From positions 1-24,408 of the forward strand of contig NZ_JACUUA010000035.1 in assembly GCF_014859565.1 (NCBI RefSeq): a stretch of DNA of 24,408 bases, in the 5' to 3' direction. Of the stretch, positions 1-6,207 are shown piece by piece (within the stretch, counting starts at the first letter, position 1; every line of letters starts with the position of its first letter). Under the pieces are notes generated by a model. The model searched no databases. It was not told where the DNA came from and worked only from the letters and a program-made list of their open reading frames with translations. The position numbers and the translations under genes were made by a program. The DNA comes from Marinospirillum sp. (lineage in GTDB: Bacteria; Pseudomonadota; Gammaproteobacteria; Pseudomonadales; Halomonadaceae).

Positions 1-51
1 GCGACCTCCGGCGTGACAGGCCGGCATTCTAACCAGCTGAACTACCGGTCC
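1..51 (-). tRNA. tRNA-Asp (GUC), partial at window edge
   Basis: The visible part is identical to positions 107-157 of the complete tRNA-Asp next to it, covering the acceptor 5' strand, D arm, anticodon arm with GUC, and the start of the T arm. The 3' part, including CCA, lies beyond the left edge of the window. It is the last visible member of a Val-Asp-Asp tRNA operon read on the minus strand. Confidence 0.95.
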
Positions 52-80
52 GCATTGTTTTCCTGAGTCACTGTTATAAG

Positions 81-157
81 TGGCGGACCGGACGGGGCTC
101 GAACCCGCGACCTCCGGCGTGACAGGCCGGCATTCTAACCAGCTGAACTACCGGTCC
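81..157 (-). tRNA. tRNA-Asp (GUC), complete
   Basis: This is a 77-nt cloverleaf with a 7-bp acceptor stem (GGACCGG/CCGGTCC), discriminator G, encoded CCA at 81-83, anticodon GUC (complement at 121-123), and a T loop containing GGTTCGAG. It sits between tRNA-Val and a second tRNA-Asp copy in one minus-strand operon. Its immediate leader and trailer carry complementary 8-nt arms (160-167 and 70-77), so the precursor could close an extra stem around the tRNA. Confidence 0.98.
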
Positions 158-217
158 GCATAACAGTAACAAACATGAGACAAGGCATTCACAGATCAAA
201 TTCGAGCAAACTGTAAA

Positions 218-293
218 TGGTGGGTGGTACAGGGTTCGAACCTGTGACCCCCAGCTTGTAAGGCTGGTGCTCTCCCAACTGAGCTAACCACCC
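218..293 (-). tRNA. tRNA-Val (UAC), complete
   Basis: This is a 76-nt cloverleaf with acceptor stem GGGTGGT/ACCACCC, discriminator A, encoded CCA at 218-220, anticodon UAC (complement at 258-260) and a GGTTCGAA T loop. It is the first gene of the minus-strand Val-Asp-Asp operon, with a strong promoter directly upstream at 311-338. The loop sequence and stem lengths fit bacterial tRNA-Val(UAC). Confidence 0.98.
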
Positions 294-310
294 GCCTCAT
301 GTGGCTGCGC

Positions 311-338
311 ATTCTACAGCCTTTTTTATCGCTGTCAA
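311..338 (-). promoter_or_regulatory. sigma70 promoter of the tRNA operon
   Basis: On the minus strand a consensus -35 TTGACA (333-338) is followed after 16 nt by TAGAAT (311-316, 5 of 6 matches to TATAAT). The next bases (GCGCAGCC) form a GC-rich discriminator, the usual mark of stable-RNA promoters under stringent (ppGpp) control. The expected start is a few bases ahead of the tRNA-Val 5' end at 293. Confidence 0.85.
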
Positions 339-667
339 ATATTTTTTCGCTATTTTTTTCAATCGCTTCTGTGGACCCGCATAATTTTAACCGAGTAAAA
401 CACTAGGGAATTAAGCAGGGGAACTTTTTTCCACTGGCTGCATCCATTATCAACAGTAGTTATAGGATTTTAACCAAAGCCTGTGCTTGTAAAAACGTCA
501 ATGTAACACACCACCTTTGTCTATGTGTCTGTTTGCCGCATATTCATAATGCATTGAAAAAAAAGGAGTTATCTTAAAAAGCCTTTGCAGCCATCATAAA
601 TAAATCATAGAAGTCCCACACTTAGGTTCAGGTCATTCCATCACTGAGATAGAATGAAGCGGATCCA
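339..667. other. gene-free stretch between tRNA operon and ccoN leader
   Basis: This AT-rich spacer holds no credible coding sequence. A Shine-Dalgarno-like AAGGAG near 562 has no start codon at a usable distance. A TAGAAT hexamer at 650-655 could be a -10 element for the cco operon, but no matching -35 is evident. No repeat, tRNA or terminator was recognised here. Confidence 0.6.
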
Positions 668-681
668 TTGACATGTATCAT
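668..681 (+). promoter_or_regulatory. Anr/FNR box upstream of ccoN
   Basis: TTGACATGTATCAT matches the FNR/Anr consensus TTGAT-N4-ATCAA at 8 of 10 specified bases. Its centre is about 80 bp upstream of the ccoN start. Anr/FNR activation of cbb3 operons is well established in gammaproteobacteria, and an Anr-type regulator is encoded in this same window at 11175. If the site acts at the usual -41.5, transcription would start near 716; the -10 there is poor, so exact promoter geometry is unsure. Confidence 0.65.
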
Positions 682-727
682 GGCTGGGGAAACCCAGCCC
701 GAGGAAACTTGGCGCTGGATTAATCCA
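682..727 (+). promoter_or_regulatory. tandem GAAA-loop hairpins and palindrome in the ccoN leader
   Basis: A perfect 7-bp stem (GGCTGGG 682-688, CCCAGCC 693-699) closes a GAAA tetraloop. A second stem (CCGAG 699-703, CTTGG 708-712, one G-U pair, sharing base 699) closes another GAAA loop. Next comes a 12-bp palindrome, TGGATTAATCCA (716-727). No U-tract follows, so this is not an intrinsic terminator. It may be a structured 5' leader if transcription starts upstream of 682, or promoter DNA if it starts near 716. The function is not known to me. Confidence 0.45.
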
Positions 728-754
728 ACTTAACTGCTGTAATGGGAACCTGAC

Positions 755-2176
755 ATGAGCACAGCAATTGAACACCCTACCTATAACTATAAGGTGGTTC
801 GGCAATTTGCCATCATGACTGTGGTCTGGGGTATCGTCGGCATGCTTGTCGGCGTCTGGATCGCAGCCCAGCTGGCATGGCCTGCACTGAACTTTGACCT
901 ACCCTGGACTAGCTTCGGACGCCTGCGTCCGCTGCACACCAACGCGGTAATTTTTGCGTTTGGTGGTTGTGCACTCTTTGCAACTTCTTACTATGTAGTT
1001 CAGCGCACCTGTCAGACACGCCTGCTGTCTGATGGCTTAGCCGCCTTTACCTTCTGGGGTTGGCAGCTGGTCATTGTGCTGGCTGCAATCACTCTGCCAC
1101 TGGGCCTGACTCAGGGTAAAGAATACGCAGAGCTGATTTGGCCGATTGACGTACTGATCGCCGTGGTCTGGGTTGCCTACGCCATTGTTTTTCTTGGCAC
1201 CATCTACAAGCGCAAAACCTCCCACATTTATGTAGCCAACTGGTTCTTTGCTGCGTTTATCCTGACGGTTGCGATCCTGCACATTGTTAACAGCATGGCG
1301 CTGCCCACCAGCTGGCTGCACTCCTACTCCATCTATTCTGGTGCAACGGATGCCATGGTGCAGTGGTGGTATGGTCACAACGCTGTAGGTTTCTTCCTGA
1401 CCGCTGGTTTCCTGGGTATGATGTACTATTTCGTACCCAAACAGGCTGAGCGTCCAGTTTATTCCTACCGCCTGTCGATTGTGCACTTCTGGGCTTTGAT
1501 CTGTGTGTACATGTGGGCCGGTCCTCACCACTTGCACTACACTGCACTGCCTGACTGGGCTCAGTCAATCGGTATGGCTATGTCCCTGATTCTGCTGGCT
1601 CCATCCTGGGGCGGTATGATCAACGGTATGATGACCCTGTCCGGTGCCTGGCACAAACTGCGTACCGATCCGGTACTGCGCTTCCTGGTGGTTTCTCTGT
1701 CCTTCTACGGTATGTCCACCTTCGAAGGCCCGATGATGTCCATCAAAACTGTTAACGCCCTGTCCCACTACACTGACTGGACCATTGGTCACGTACACGC
1801 CGGCGCTCTGGGCTGGGTTGCCATGATCTCCATTGGTGCCATTTACCACCTGATCCCGAAAGTATTCGACAAAAAAGAAATGCACTCCGTTGATCTGATC
1901 AATGTCCATTTCTGGCTGTCGACTGTCGGCACCGTGCTGTATATCGCCTCCATGTGGGTTAACGGCATTCTACAGGGTCTGATGTGGCGTGCAGTCAACG
2001 CCGACGGCACCCTGATGTACACCTTCATTGAAGCTGTTGAAGCCAGTCATCCCGGCTTCGTGGTTCGCTGGTTGGGTGGTGTTATGTGGCTGGTCGGCAT
2101 GCTGCTGATGGCTTACAACGTCTACATGACTGTGTCCAGCAAGGCTTCTGAGAAAGCCGCCGCACAAACGGCCTGA
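755..2176 (+). CDS. ccoN: cytochrome c oxidase cbb3-type, subunit I (CcoN)
   Basis: This is the catalytic subunit of the high-affinity cbb3 terminal oxidase in the cytoplasmic membrane; it reduces O2 to water at a haem b3-CuB site and pumps protons. The 473-residue protein has about twelve membrane helices. All expected ligands are visible: H61 and H348 for low-spin haem b, H346 for haem b3, H208, H258 and H259 for CuB, and Y252 as the tyrosine cross-linked to the CuB histidine in this family. Numbering is close to that of the structurally known Pseudomonas stutzeri CcoN. It is the first gene of ccoNOQP, 16 nt ahead of ccoO, with an upstream Anr box. The ribosome site is weak (GGGA), and a 3-codon mini-ORF (742-753) ends one base before the ATG. 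Codon choice is strongly biased, as in highly expressed genes. Confidence 0.97.
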   Translation: MSTAIEHPTYNYKVVRQFAIMTVVWGIVGMLVGVWIAAQLAWPALNFDLPWTSFGRLRPLHTNAVIFAFGGCALFATSYYVVQRTCQTRLLSDGLAAFTFWGWQLVIVLAAITLPLGLTQGKEYAELIWPIDVLIAVVWVAYAIVFLGTIYKRKTSHIYVANWFFAAFILTVAILHIVNSMALPTSWLHSYSIYSGATDAMVQWWYGHNAVGFFLTAGFLGMMYYFVPKQAERPVYSYRLSIVHFWALICVYMWAGPHHLHYTALPDWAQSIGMAMSLILLAPSWGGMINGMMTLSGAWHKLRTDPVLRFLVVSLSFYGMSTFEGPMMSIKTVNALSHYTDWTIGHVHAGALGWVAMISIGAIYHLIPKVFDKKEMHSVDLINVHFWLSTVGTVLYIASMWVNGILQGLMWRAVNADGTLMYTFIEAVEASHPGFVVRWLGGVMWLVGMLLMAYNVYMTVSSKASEKAAAQTA

Positions 2177-2192
2177 GGAAGGGGTTAGCTGA

Positions 2193-2801
2193 ATGAAACA
2201 CGATATCGTAGAAAAAAATATTGGTCTGATGGCCGTGCTGATTCTGGTCGTTATCAGCTTCGGTGGTTTGGCAGAGATCGTTCCTCTGTTCTTCCAGGAT
2301 CAGACCACCAAGCCGGTTGAAGGCCTCAAGCCAGTGAATGCACTGCAACTTGAAGGTCGTGATGTTTACATCCGTGAAGGCTGCTACACCTGCCACTCAC
2401 AGATGATTCGTCCGTTCCGGGCAGAAACCGAGCGTTATGGTCACTACTCTGTAGCGGGTGAGTTCGTTTACGACCATCCTTTCCAGTGGGGTTCCAAGCG
2501 TACCGGTCCTGATCTGGCTCGTGTAGGCGGTCGTTACAGTGATGACTGGCACTATGCTCACATGTACAACCCGCGTGACGTTGTGCCTGAGTCCATCATG
2601 CCGTCTTACCCCTGGCTGAACTATGCCGTGCTGGATGGCAGCAATACCGCCACCAAAATGGAACGTCTGAGAATGCTGGGCGTACCTTATACCGATGAAG
2701 ACATCGCAGGCGCCACGGATGCAGTTCGTGGAAAAACTGAAATGGATGCTCTGGTTGCGTACCTGCAACAACTGGGCACTGTCCTGAAAGAAACACGGTA
2801 A
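2193..2801 (+). CDS. ccoO: cytochrome c oxidase cbb3-type, subunit II (CcoO)
   Basis: CcoO is the membrane-anchored monohaem c-type cytochrome that passes electrons to CcoN. The 202-residue protein has one N-terminal membrane helix (about residues 12-34) followed by a periplasmic haem domain. The CYTCH haem-binding motif is at residues 64-68, and M136 in an [10 protein letters not shown] context is the likely axial methionine. A good ribosome site (GAGGAAGGGG) precedes the ATG. It lies 16 nt after ccoN and 4 nt before ccoQ, so these genes are one transcript. Length and motifs are typical of the family. Confidence 0.97.
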   Translation: MKHDIVEKNIGLMAVLILVVISFGGLAEIVPLFFQDQTTKPVEGLKPVNALQLEGRDVYIREGCYTCHSQMIRPFRAETERYGHYSVAGEFVYDHPFQWGSKRTGPDLARVGGRYSDDWHYAHMYNPRDVVPESIMPSYPWLNYAVLDGSNTATKMERLRMLGVPYTDEDIAGATDAVRGKTEMDALVAYLQQLGTVLKETR

Positions 2802-2805
2802 GGTT

Positions 2806-3000
2806 ATGGATATTAATGTTTTTCGTGGTCTGATGTCAGTTGTTCTGCTGGTAGCCTTTCTGAGCATTGTCTACTGGGCTTACAGCAAGAACCAGAAGAA
2901 ACCTTTTGACGAGGCAGCCAACCTGCCTTTTGCTGACGAACCCGAAAACAACCATAACCAGGGTGCAAGCTCATCACTGGAGAAGAAAAAGCATGACTGA
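2806..3000 (+). CDS. ccoQ: cbb3-type oxidase small subunit (CcoQ)
   Basis: This 64-residue protein has one membrane helix (about residues 8-27) followed by a charged, mainly hydrophilic tail, the normal build of CcoQ. In other bacteria CcoQ helps stabilise the oxidase complex and its interaction with CcoP; it carries no cofactor. The assignment rests on size, topology and position between ccoO (4 nt upstream) and ccoP, since sequence conservation is low. Its last 8 bases overlap the ccoP start (ATGACTGA), which points to translational coupling. Confidence 0.9.
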   Translation: MDINVFRGLMSVVLLVAFLSIVYWAYSKNQKKPFDEAANLPFADEPENNHNQGASSSLEKKKHD

Positions 3001-3991
3001 CCAAGCCATGAGCGGCTTCTGGAGCCTGTGGATTTCTGTAATTACACTGGGTGTAATTGCTTTCTGCTGGTGGCTCCTTTACGCAAACCGCAAAACTGAT
3101 AAAGCCCCGACTGCCAACGGACAGGTTGAAACAACCGGTCACGCTGCAGACGGTATCGAAGAATATGATAACCCCCTGCCCCGCTGGTGGTTCATCATGT
3201 TTATCATCACGATTGTATTCGCTCTGGTGTACCTGGCGCTGTATCCAGGTCTGGGTAATTACAAAGGTGTACTGGGCTGGACATCCATCGGCCAGTGGCA
3301 AGATGAAATGGCACGTGCAGAAGAACACTATGCACCCATTTTTGATCAGTACGCCCAGAGGAGCATCGAAGACCTGGCGGGTGATCCTGAAGCCATGCAG
3401 GTTGCTGACCGCCTGTTCCAGAACAACTGTGCCGTTTGTCACGGTTCTTCTGCCCGCGGTGGTTACGGCTTCCCAAACCTGACTGACGACAACTGGCTGT
3501 ATGGTGGTGATGCTGAAATAATTCGCACCTCCATCATCAACGGTCGTAACGGCTATATGCCTGCCTGGATTGAAATGCTGGGTGACACAGGTGTGGACAA
3601 CATGTCCAACTTTGTTCTGAGCCTGTCTAATCTGGAGCATGATGCAGCCAAAGCAGCAGAAGCAGCGCCGATGTACCAAGCGATCTGCTCCTCGTGCCAC
3701 GGTGTTAATGGCAAAGGCAGTGCAGCCATGGGTATCGACAGTATTGGTGCTCCTAACCTGACCGCCAACTCATGGTTGTACGTGCAGCCCGGTCAGAGTG
3801 TTTATGACTCGGTAGCCTACACCCTGCGCTACGGTCGTAACGGTCTGATGCCTTCGCAGGCACGTTATCTGGACTATGGTGTTGACCTGCCCAACAACCT
3901 GAGCAGCCTTAGCCCCAGCCAGAAAGCTGAACTGCTGCCTAAGGTTCACTTGGTTACAGCCTATATTTATAGTCTGAGCAAGGGCAACTAA
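2993..3991 (+). CDS. ccoP: cbb3-type oxidase dihaem cytochrome c subunit III (CcoP)
   Basis: CcoP is the dihaem cytochrome c that accepts electrons from soluble carriers and feeds CcoO. The protein is 332 residues with two membrane helices (about 10-30 and 66-84), then two cytochrome c domains with CAVCH at 146-150 and CSSCH at 232-236. M189 (RNGYMP) and the methionine in a second RNGLMP motif are the likely axial ligands. The start chosen is the ATG at 2993, which follows a GGAGAAG ribosome site and overlaps ccoQ by 8 nt. A longer open frame from 2867 only adds residues read out of frame over ccoQ. The second haem domain looks slightly extended near its end. A strong terminator follows. Confidence 0.96.
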   Translation: MTDQAMSGFWSLWISVITLGVIAFCWWLLYANRKTDKAPTANGQVETTGHAADGIEEYDNPLPRWWFIMFIITIVFALVYLALYPGLGNYKGVLGWTSIGQWQDEMARAEEHYAPIFDQYAQRSIEDLAGDPEAMQVADRLFQNNCAVCHGSSARGGYGFPNLTDDNWLYGGDAEIIRTSIINGRNGYMPAWIEMLGDTGVDNMSNFVLSLSNLEHDAAKAAEAAPMYQAICSSCHGVNGKGSAAMGIDSIGAPNLTANSWLYVQPGQSVYDSVAYTLRYGRNGLMPSQARYLDYGVDLPNNLSSLSPSQKAELLPKVHLVTAYIYSLSKGN

Positions 3992-4013
3992 GCAGCAATC
4001 TGTTGTTAAAATC

Positions 4014-4050
4014 AGGAATGCGGCGGCCTGCCGCATTCCTTTTATTTTTT
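4014..4050 (+). terminator. intrinsic terminator of ccoNOQP
   Basis: An 11-bp perfect stem (AGGAATGCGGC 4014-4024, GCCGCATTCCT 4030-4040) with a 5-nt loop is followed directly by a T-rich run. It lies 23 bp after the ccoP stop and separates the oxidase structural genes from the assembly genes. Confidence 0.93.
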
Positions 4051-4087
4051 AAAACGCGCAGAATCAGCAAGTCAGTATAGATCTCGG

Positions 4088-4106
4088 CCTTTTTTCAGAA
4101 AAAAGG
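4088..4106. repeat. short inverted repeat in the ccoP-ccoG gap
   Basis: CCTTTTTT (4088-4095) and AAAAAAGG (4099-4106) form an 8-bp AT-rich inverted repeat with a 3-nt loop. It lacks the GC-rich stem and U-tract of a terminator. The rest of the gap to ccoG (4051-4206) shows no clear promoter and no convincing Anr box. The role is unknown. Confidence 0.35.
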
Positions 4107-4206
4107 TGGCAAGCAAGACCACCCTCCGGAAAACTCCCGTGTGCCTGCTGGCATACAGAAGCTTTCAGATTTACCATGATGCCCATTCCAGCCTGGTGAT
4201 GATCAA

Positions 4207-5652
4207 ATGACTGATAAAATCCCTACTCAAGATATAACTCCTGTTGACGCAGGCCAGCAACGCAAATCACCAACGACCGGTGGCCCACAGGGAGAGCTGT
4301 ATGCCAAACGACAGCACATCTATGTCAAACTGGTTAAAGGTCTGTTCCAAAAACTGAGAAGCACGGCTAACTGGGTGCTGATGCTGGGGTTTTTTCTGGG
4401 TAGCTTTATCCCTTACGGAGATCGTCAGGCAATCCTGTTTGATCTGCCCAATCGCCAATTCCATATTTTTGGCACCACCTTTTTCCCGCATGATTTTATG
4501 CTGCTGGCCTGGTTATTGATCATCCTTGCCTTTGTATTGTTTTTTGTCACCAACTTTGCCGGGCGCGTCTGGTGTGGTTATACCTGCCCACAGTCCGTCT
4601 GGACCTGGCTGTACATCTGGGTCGAGGAAAAAACCGAAGGAAGCCCCAACAAACGCAGAAAGCTCGACCAACAGCCCATGAACTCCGAGAAGTTTTTGCG
4701 TAAAAGTGCCAAACACTTAATCTGGCTGGTGATTGCACTGGCCACTGCACTGGCATTTCTGGGGTATTTCTCACCAATACGCGACCTGTTACCTCGTGCA
4801 GTCGCTTTTGATCTTGGACCCTGGGAGTTTTTTTGGGTCGGCTTTTTTACCCTGTTCACCTACCTGTTTGCTGGCTGGTTAAGGGAGCAGGTCTGTATTT
4901 ACATGTGCCCCTACGCCCGTTTTCAGGCTGTGATGTTTGATAAAGACACCCTGGTCGTTTCTTACGACACTGCTCGTGGCGAACCTCGGGGTGCTCGTAA
5001 AAAATCCGACAATCCTGCAGACAAGGGGCTGGGTTCATGTATTGATTGTGATCTCTGCGTTCAGGTCTGCCCAGTTGGTATTGATATTCGTAATGGCCTG
5101 CAATACGAGTGCATCACCTGTGCTGCCTGCATTGATGCCTGTGATCAGGTGATGGATAAGATGGAATATCCTCGCGGTCTGATTCGTTACACTACCGAGG
5201 AAGAGCTTGCCGGACGCAAAACAAAAATCCTACGCCCAAGGCTGATTGGTTATTTTGCCGTATTGATCGCGATGTTTGTTGCCTTCAGTGTGGCCTTGTC
5301 TGGTCGTATTCCACTGGAGCTGGAAGTACTGCGTGACCGCAACCAGTTGTTAAGGGTCACTTCTGACGGGTTGGTTGAAAACAGCTACCTGATTCGTATT
5401 GCCAACATGGATCAGAAAGAACATACCTATGTGCTAACTCTGCACGGTGTTGATGGCGTTGTACTTCACAGTGCAGATGTTTACACTTTGTCCGGCGGTG
5501 AAGTACGCCAATTCCCGATACAGGTTATCGGTGATCCCGCAGATTTACCCAAAGCGCCTGCGGTTGATATCGAAATTCGTTTACAATCCCAGCAGGATCC
5601 ACGCATCAACAGTAGTCGTGATTCCCGCTTCTTTATAAGGGCTGCCCGTTGA
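4207..5652 (+). CDS. ccoG: cytochrome c oxidase accessory protein CcoG (FixG/RdxA)
   Basis: CcoG is a membrane-bound iron-sulfur protein needed for cbb3 maturation, where it has been linked to reduction of Cu(II) before copper insertion. The 481-residue protein has several membrane helices (about 55-75, 95-118, 170-188, 208-225, 345-362), with CxxxC pairs at C123/C127 and C230/C234 near helix ends. Two 4Fe-4S ferredoxin-type motifs follow: C278, C281, C284, C288 and C302, C305, C308, C312. A C-terminal periplasmic FixG domain ends the protein. It opens the ccoGHIS group and overlaps ccoH by one base (TGATG). The ribosome site is weak. Confidence 0.95.
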   Translation: MTDKIPTQDITPVDAGQQRKSPTTGGPQGELYAKRQHIYVKLVKGLFQKLRSTANWVLMLGFFLGSFIPYGDRQAILFDLPNRQFHIFGTTFFPHDFMLLAWLLIILAFVLFFVTNFAGRVWCGYTCPQSVWTWLYIWVEEKTEGSPNKRRKLDQQPMNSEKFLRKSAKHLIWLVIALATALAFLGYFSPIRDLLPRAVAFDLGPWEFFWVGFFTLFTYLFAGWLREQVCIYMCPYARFQAVMFDKDTLVVSYDTARGEPRGARKKSDNPADKGLGSCIDCDLCVQVCPVGIDIRNGLQYECITCAACIDACDQVMDKMEYPRGLIRYTTEEELAGRKTKILRPRLIGYFAVLIAMFVAFSVALSGRIPLELEVLRDRNQLLRVTSDGLVENSYLIRIANMDQKEHTYVLTLHGVDGVVLHSADVYTLSGGEVRQFPIQVIGDPADLPKAPAVDIEIRLQSQQDPRINSSRDSRFFIRAAR

Positions 5653-6149
5653 TGAGCACTAACTCTACTCCCTGGTACAAAAATGGCATGGTCTGGCTGG
5701 CTTTTTCGCCAGCCATTGCCGGCGTTGCTGTGGGTCTGTCATTACTGACCATAGGTATCATCCATTACGATGGTCCGGTGCATGAGGACTACTACAAGGA
5801 AGGCCGCACCATCAACCAGTCGTTTGAACGGGATCACGTAGCACAACAACTCAATCTGCGAGCCAGCTTACGCTTCACGCAGAGTCAGCTTTACCTCGAT
5901 CTTTCCGGCGACCTGCAAAAATTTCCTGACCAACTGGTGGTGTTGATGGAAAACCCAACTCGCTCCTCGCTGGACTTTTCTGTGCCGCTGCAACACTTAC
6001 AGAATGGACGTTATGTCGGCAACCTGCAGCGTAATCCCGAGTTTGACTGGGACGTCAAACTCTACGGCTCTGAACGTGAATGGCGACTGTATGGCCGAGC
6101 TCACTTCCCGATGCAGGCACCACTGGAGTTACTTCCCAGTCAGCGCTAA
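5652..6149 (+). CDS. ccoH: cbb3 oxidase assembly protein CcoH (FixH family)
   Basis: This 165-residue protein has one N-terminal membrane helix (about residues 10-32) followed by a periplasmic FixH-type domain that begins with a HYDGPVHEDYYKEG-like segment. CcoH is known to stay associated with the cbb3 complex and to be needed for its stable assembly. I take the ATG at 5652, which overlaps the ccoG stop codon as TGATG; a TTG one codon earlier is a less likely start. The gene ends 58 bp before ccoI. Confidence 0.9.
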   Translation: MSTNSTPWYKNGMVWLAFSPAIAGVAVGLSLLTIGIIHYDGPVHEDYYKEGRTINQSFERDHVAQQLNLRASLRFTQSQLYLDLSGDLQKFPDQLVVLMENPTRSSLDFSVPLQHLQNGRYVGNLQRNPEFDWDVKLYGSEREWRLYGRAHFPMQAPLELLPSQR

Positions 6150-6207
6150 GCTCTGAAATTTAAGTCAAAGCAACTCTGCAACATAAGTAACCAGGACAAA
6201 AACACCC

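Noticed and set aside
1..157. Duplicated sequence as a mobile-element repeat or attachment site
   Set aside because: The repeat is simply two copies of tRNA-Asp in one operon; no integrase or element boundary is visible.
299..406. A 35-codon open frame starting at the tRNA-Val leader
   Set aside because: It overlaps the tRNA promoter, has no ribosome site, and its Phe/Ser/Leu content simply reflects T-rich DNA.
2867..2992. N-terminal extension of ccoP
   Set aside because: It reads another frame of ccoQ, is rich in Arg/Thr without helix character, and the ATG at 2993 has a good ribosome site and the usual overlap with ccoQ.
2813..3700. A 295-codon minus-strand open frame over ccoQ and ccoP
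   Set aside because: ccoP is secure from its haem motifs and membrane helices; the antisense frame has no recognisable domain or ribosome site.
4088..4106. CCTTTTTT/AAAAAAGG repeat as a terminator of ccoP
   Set aside because: The stem is mostly A-T with no U-tract after it, and a much stronger terminator already lies at 4014-4050.
4194..4207. FNR-like half-site ATCAA just before ccoG
   Set aside because: Only the right half matches well, and the site would overlap the ccoG start codon, too close to act in activation.
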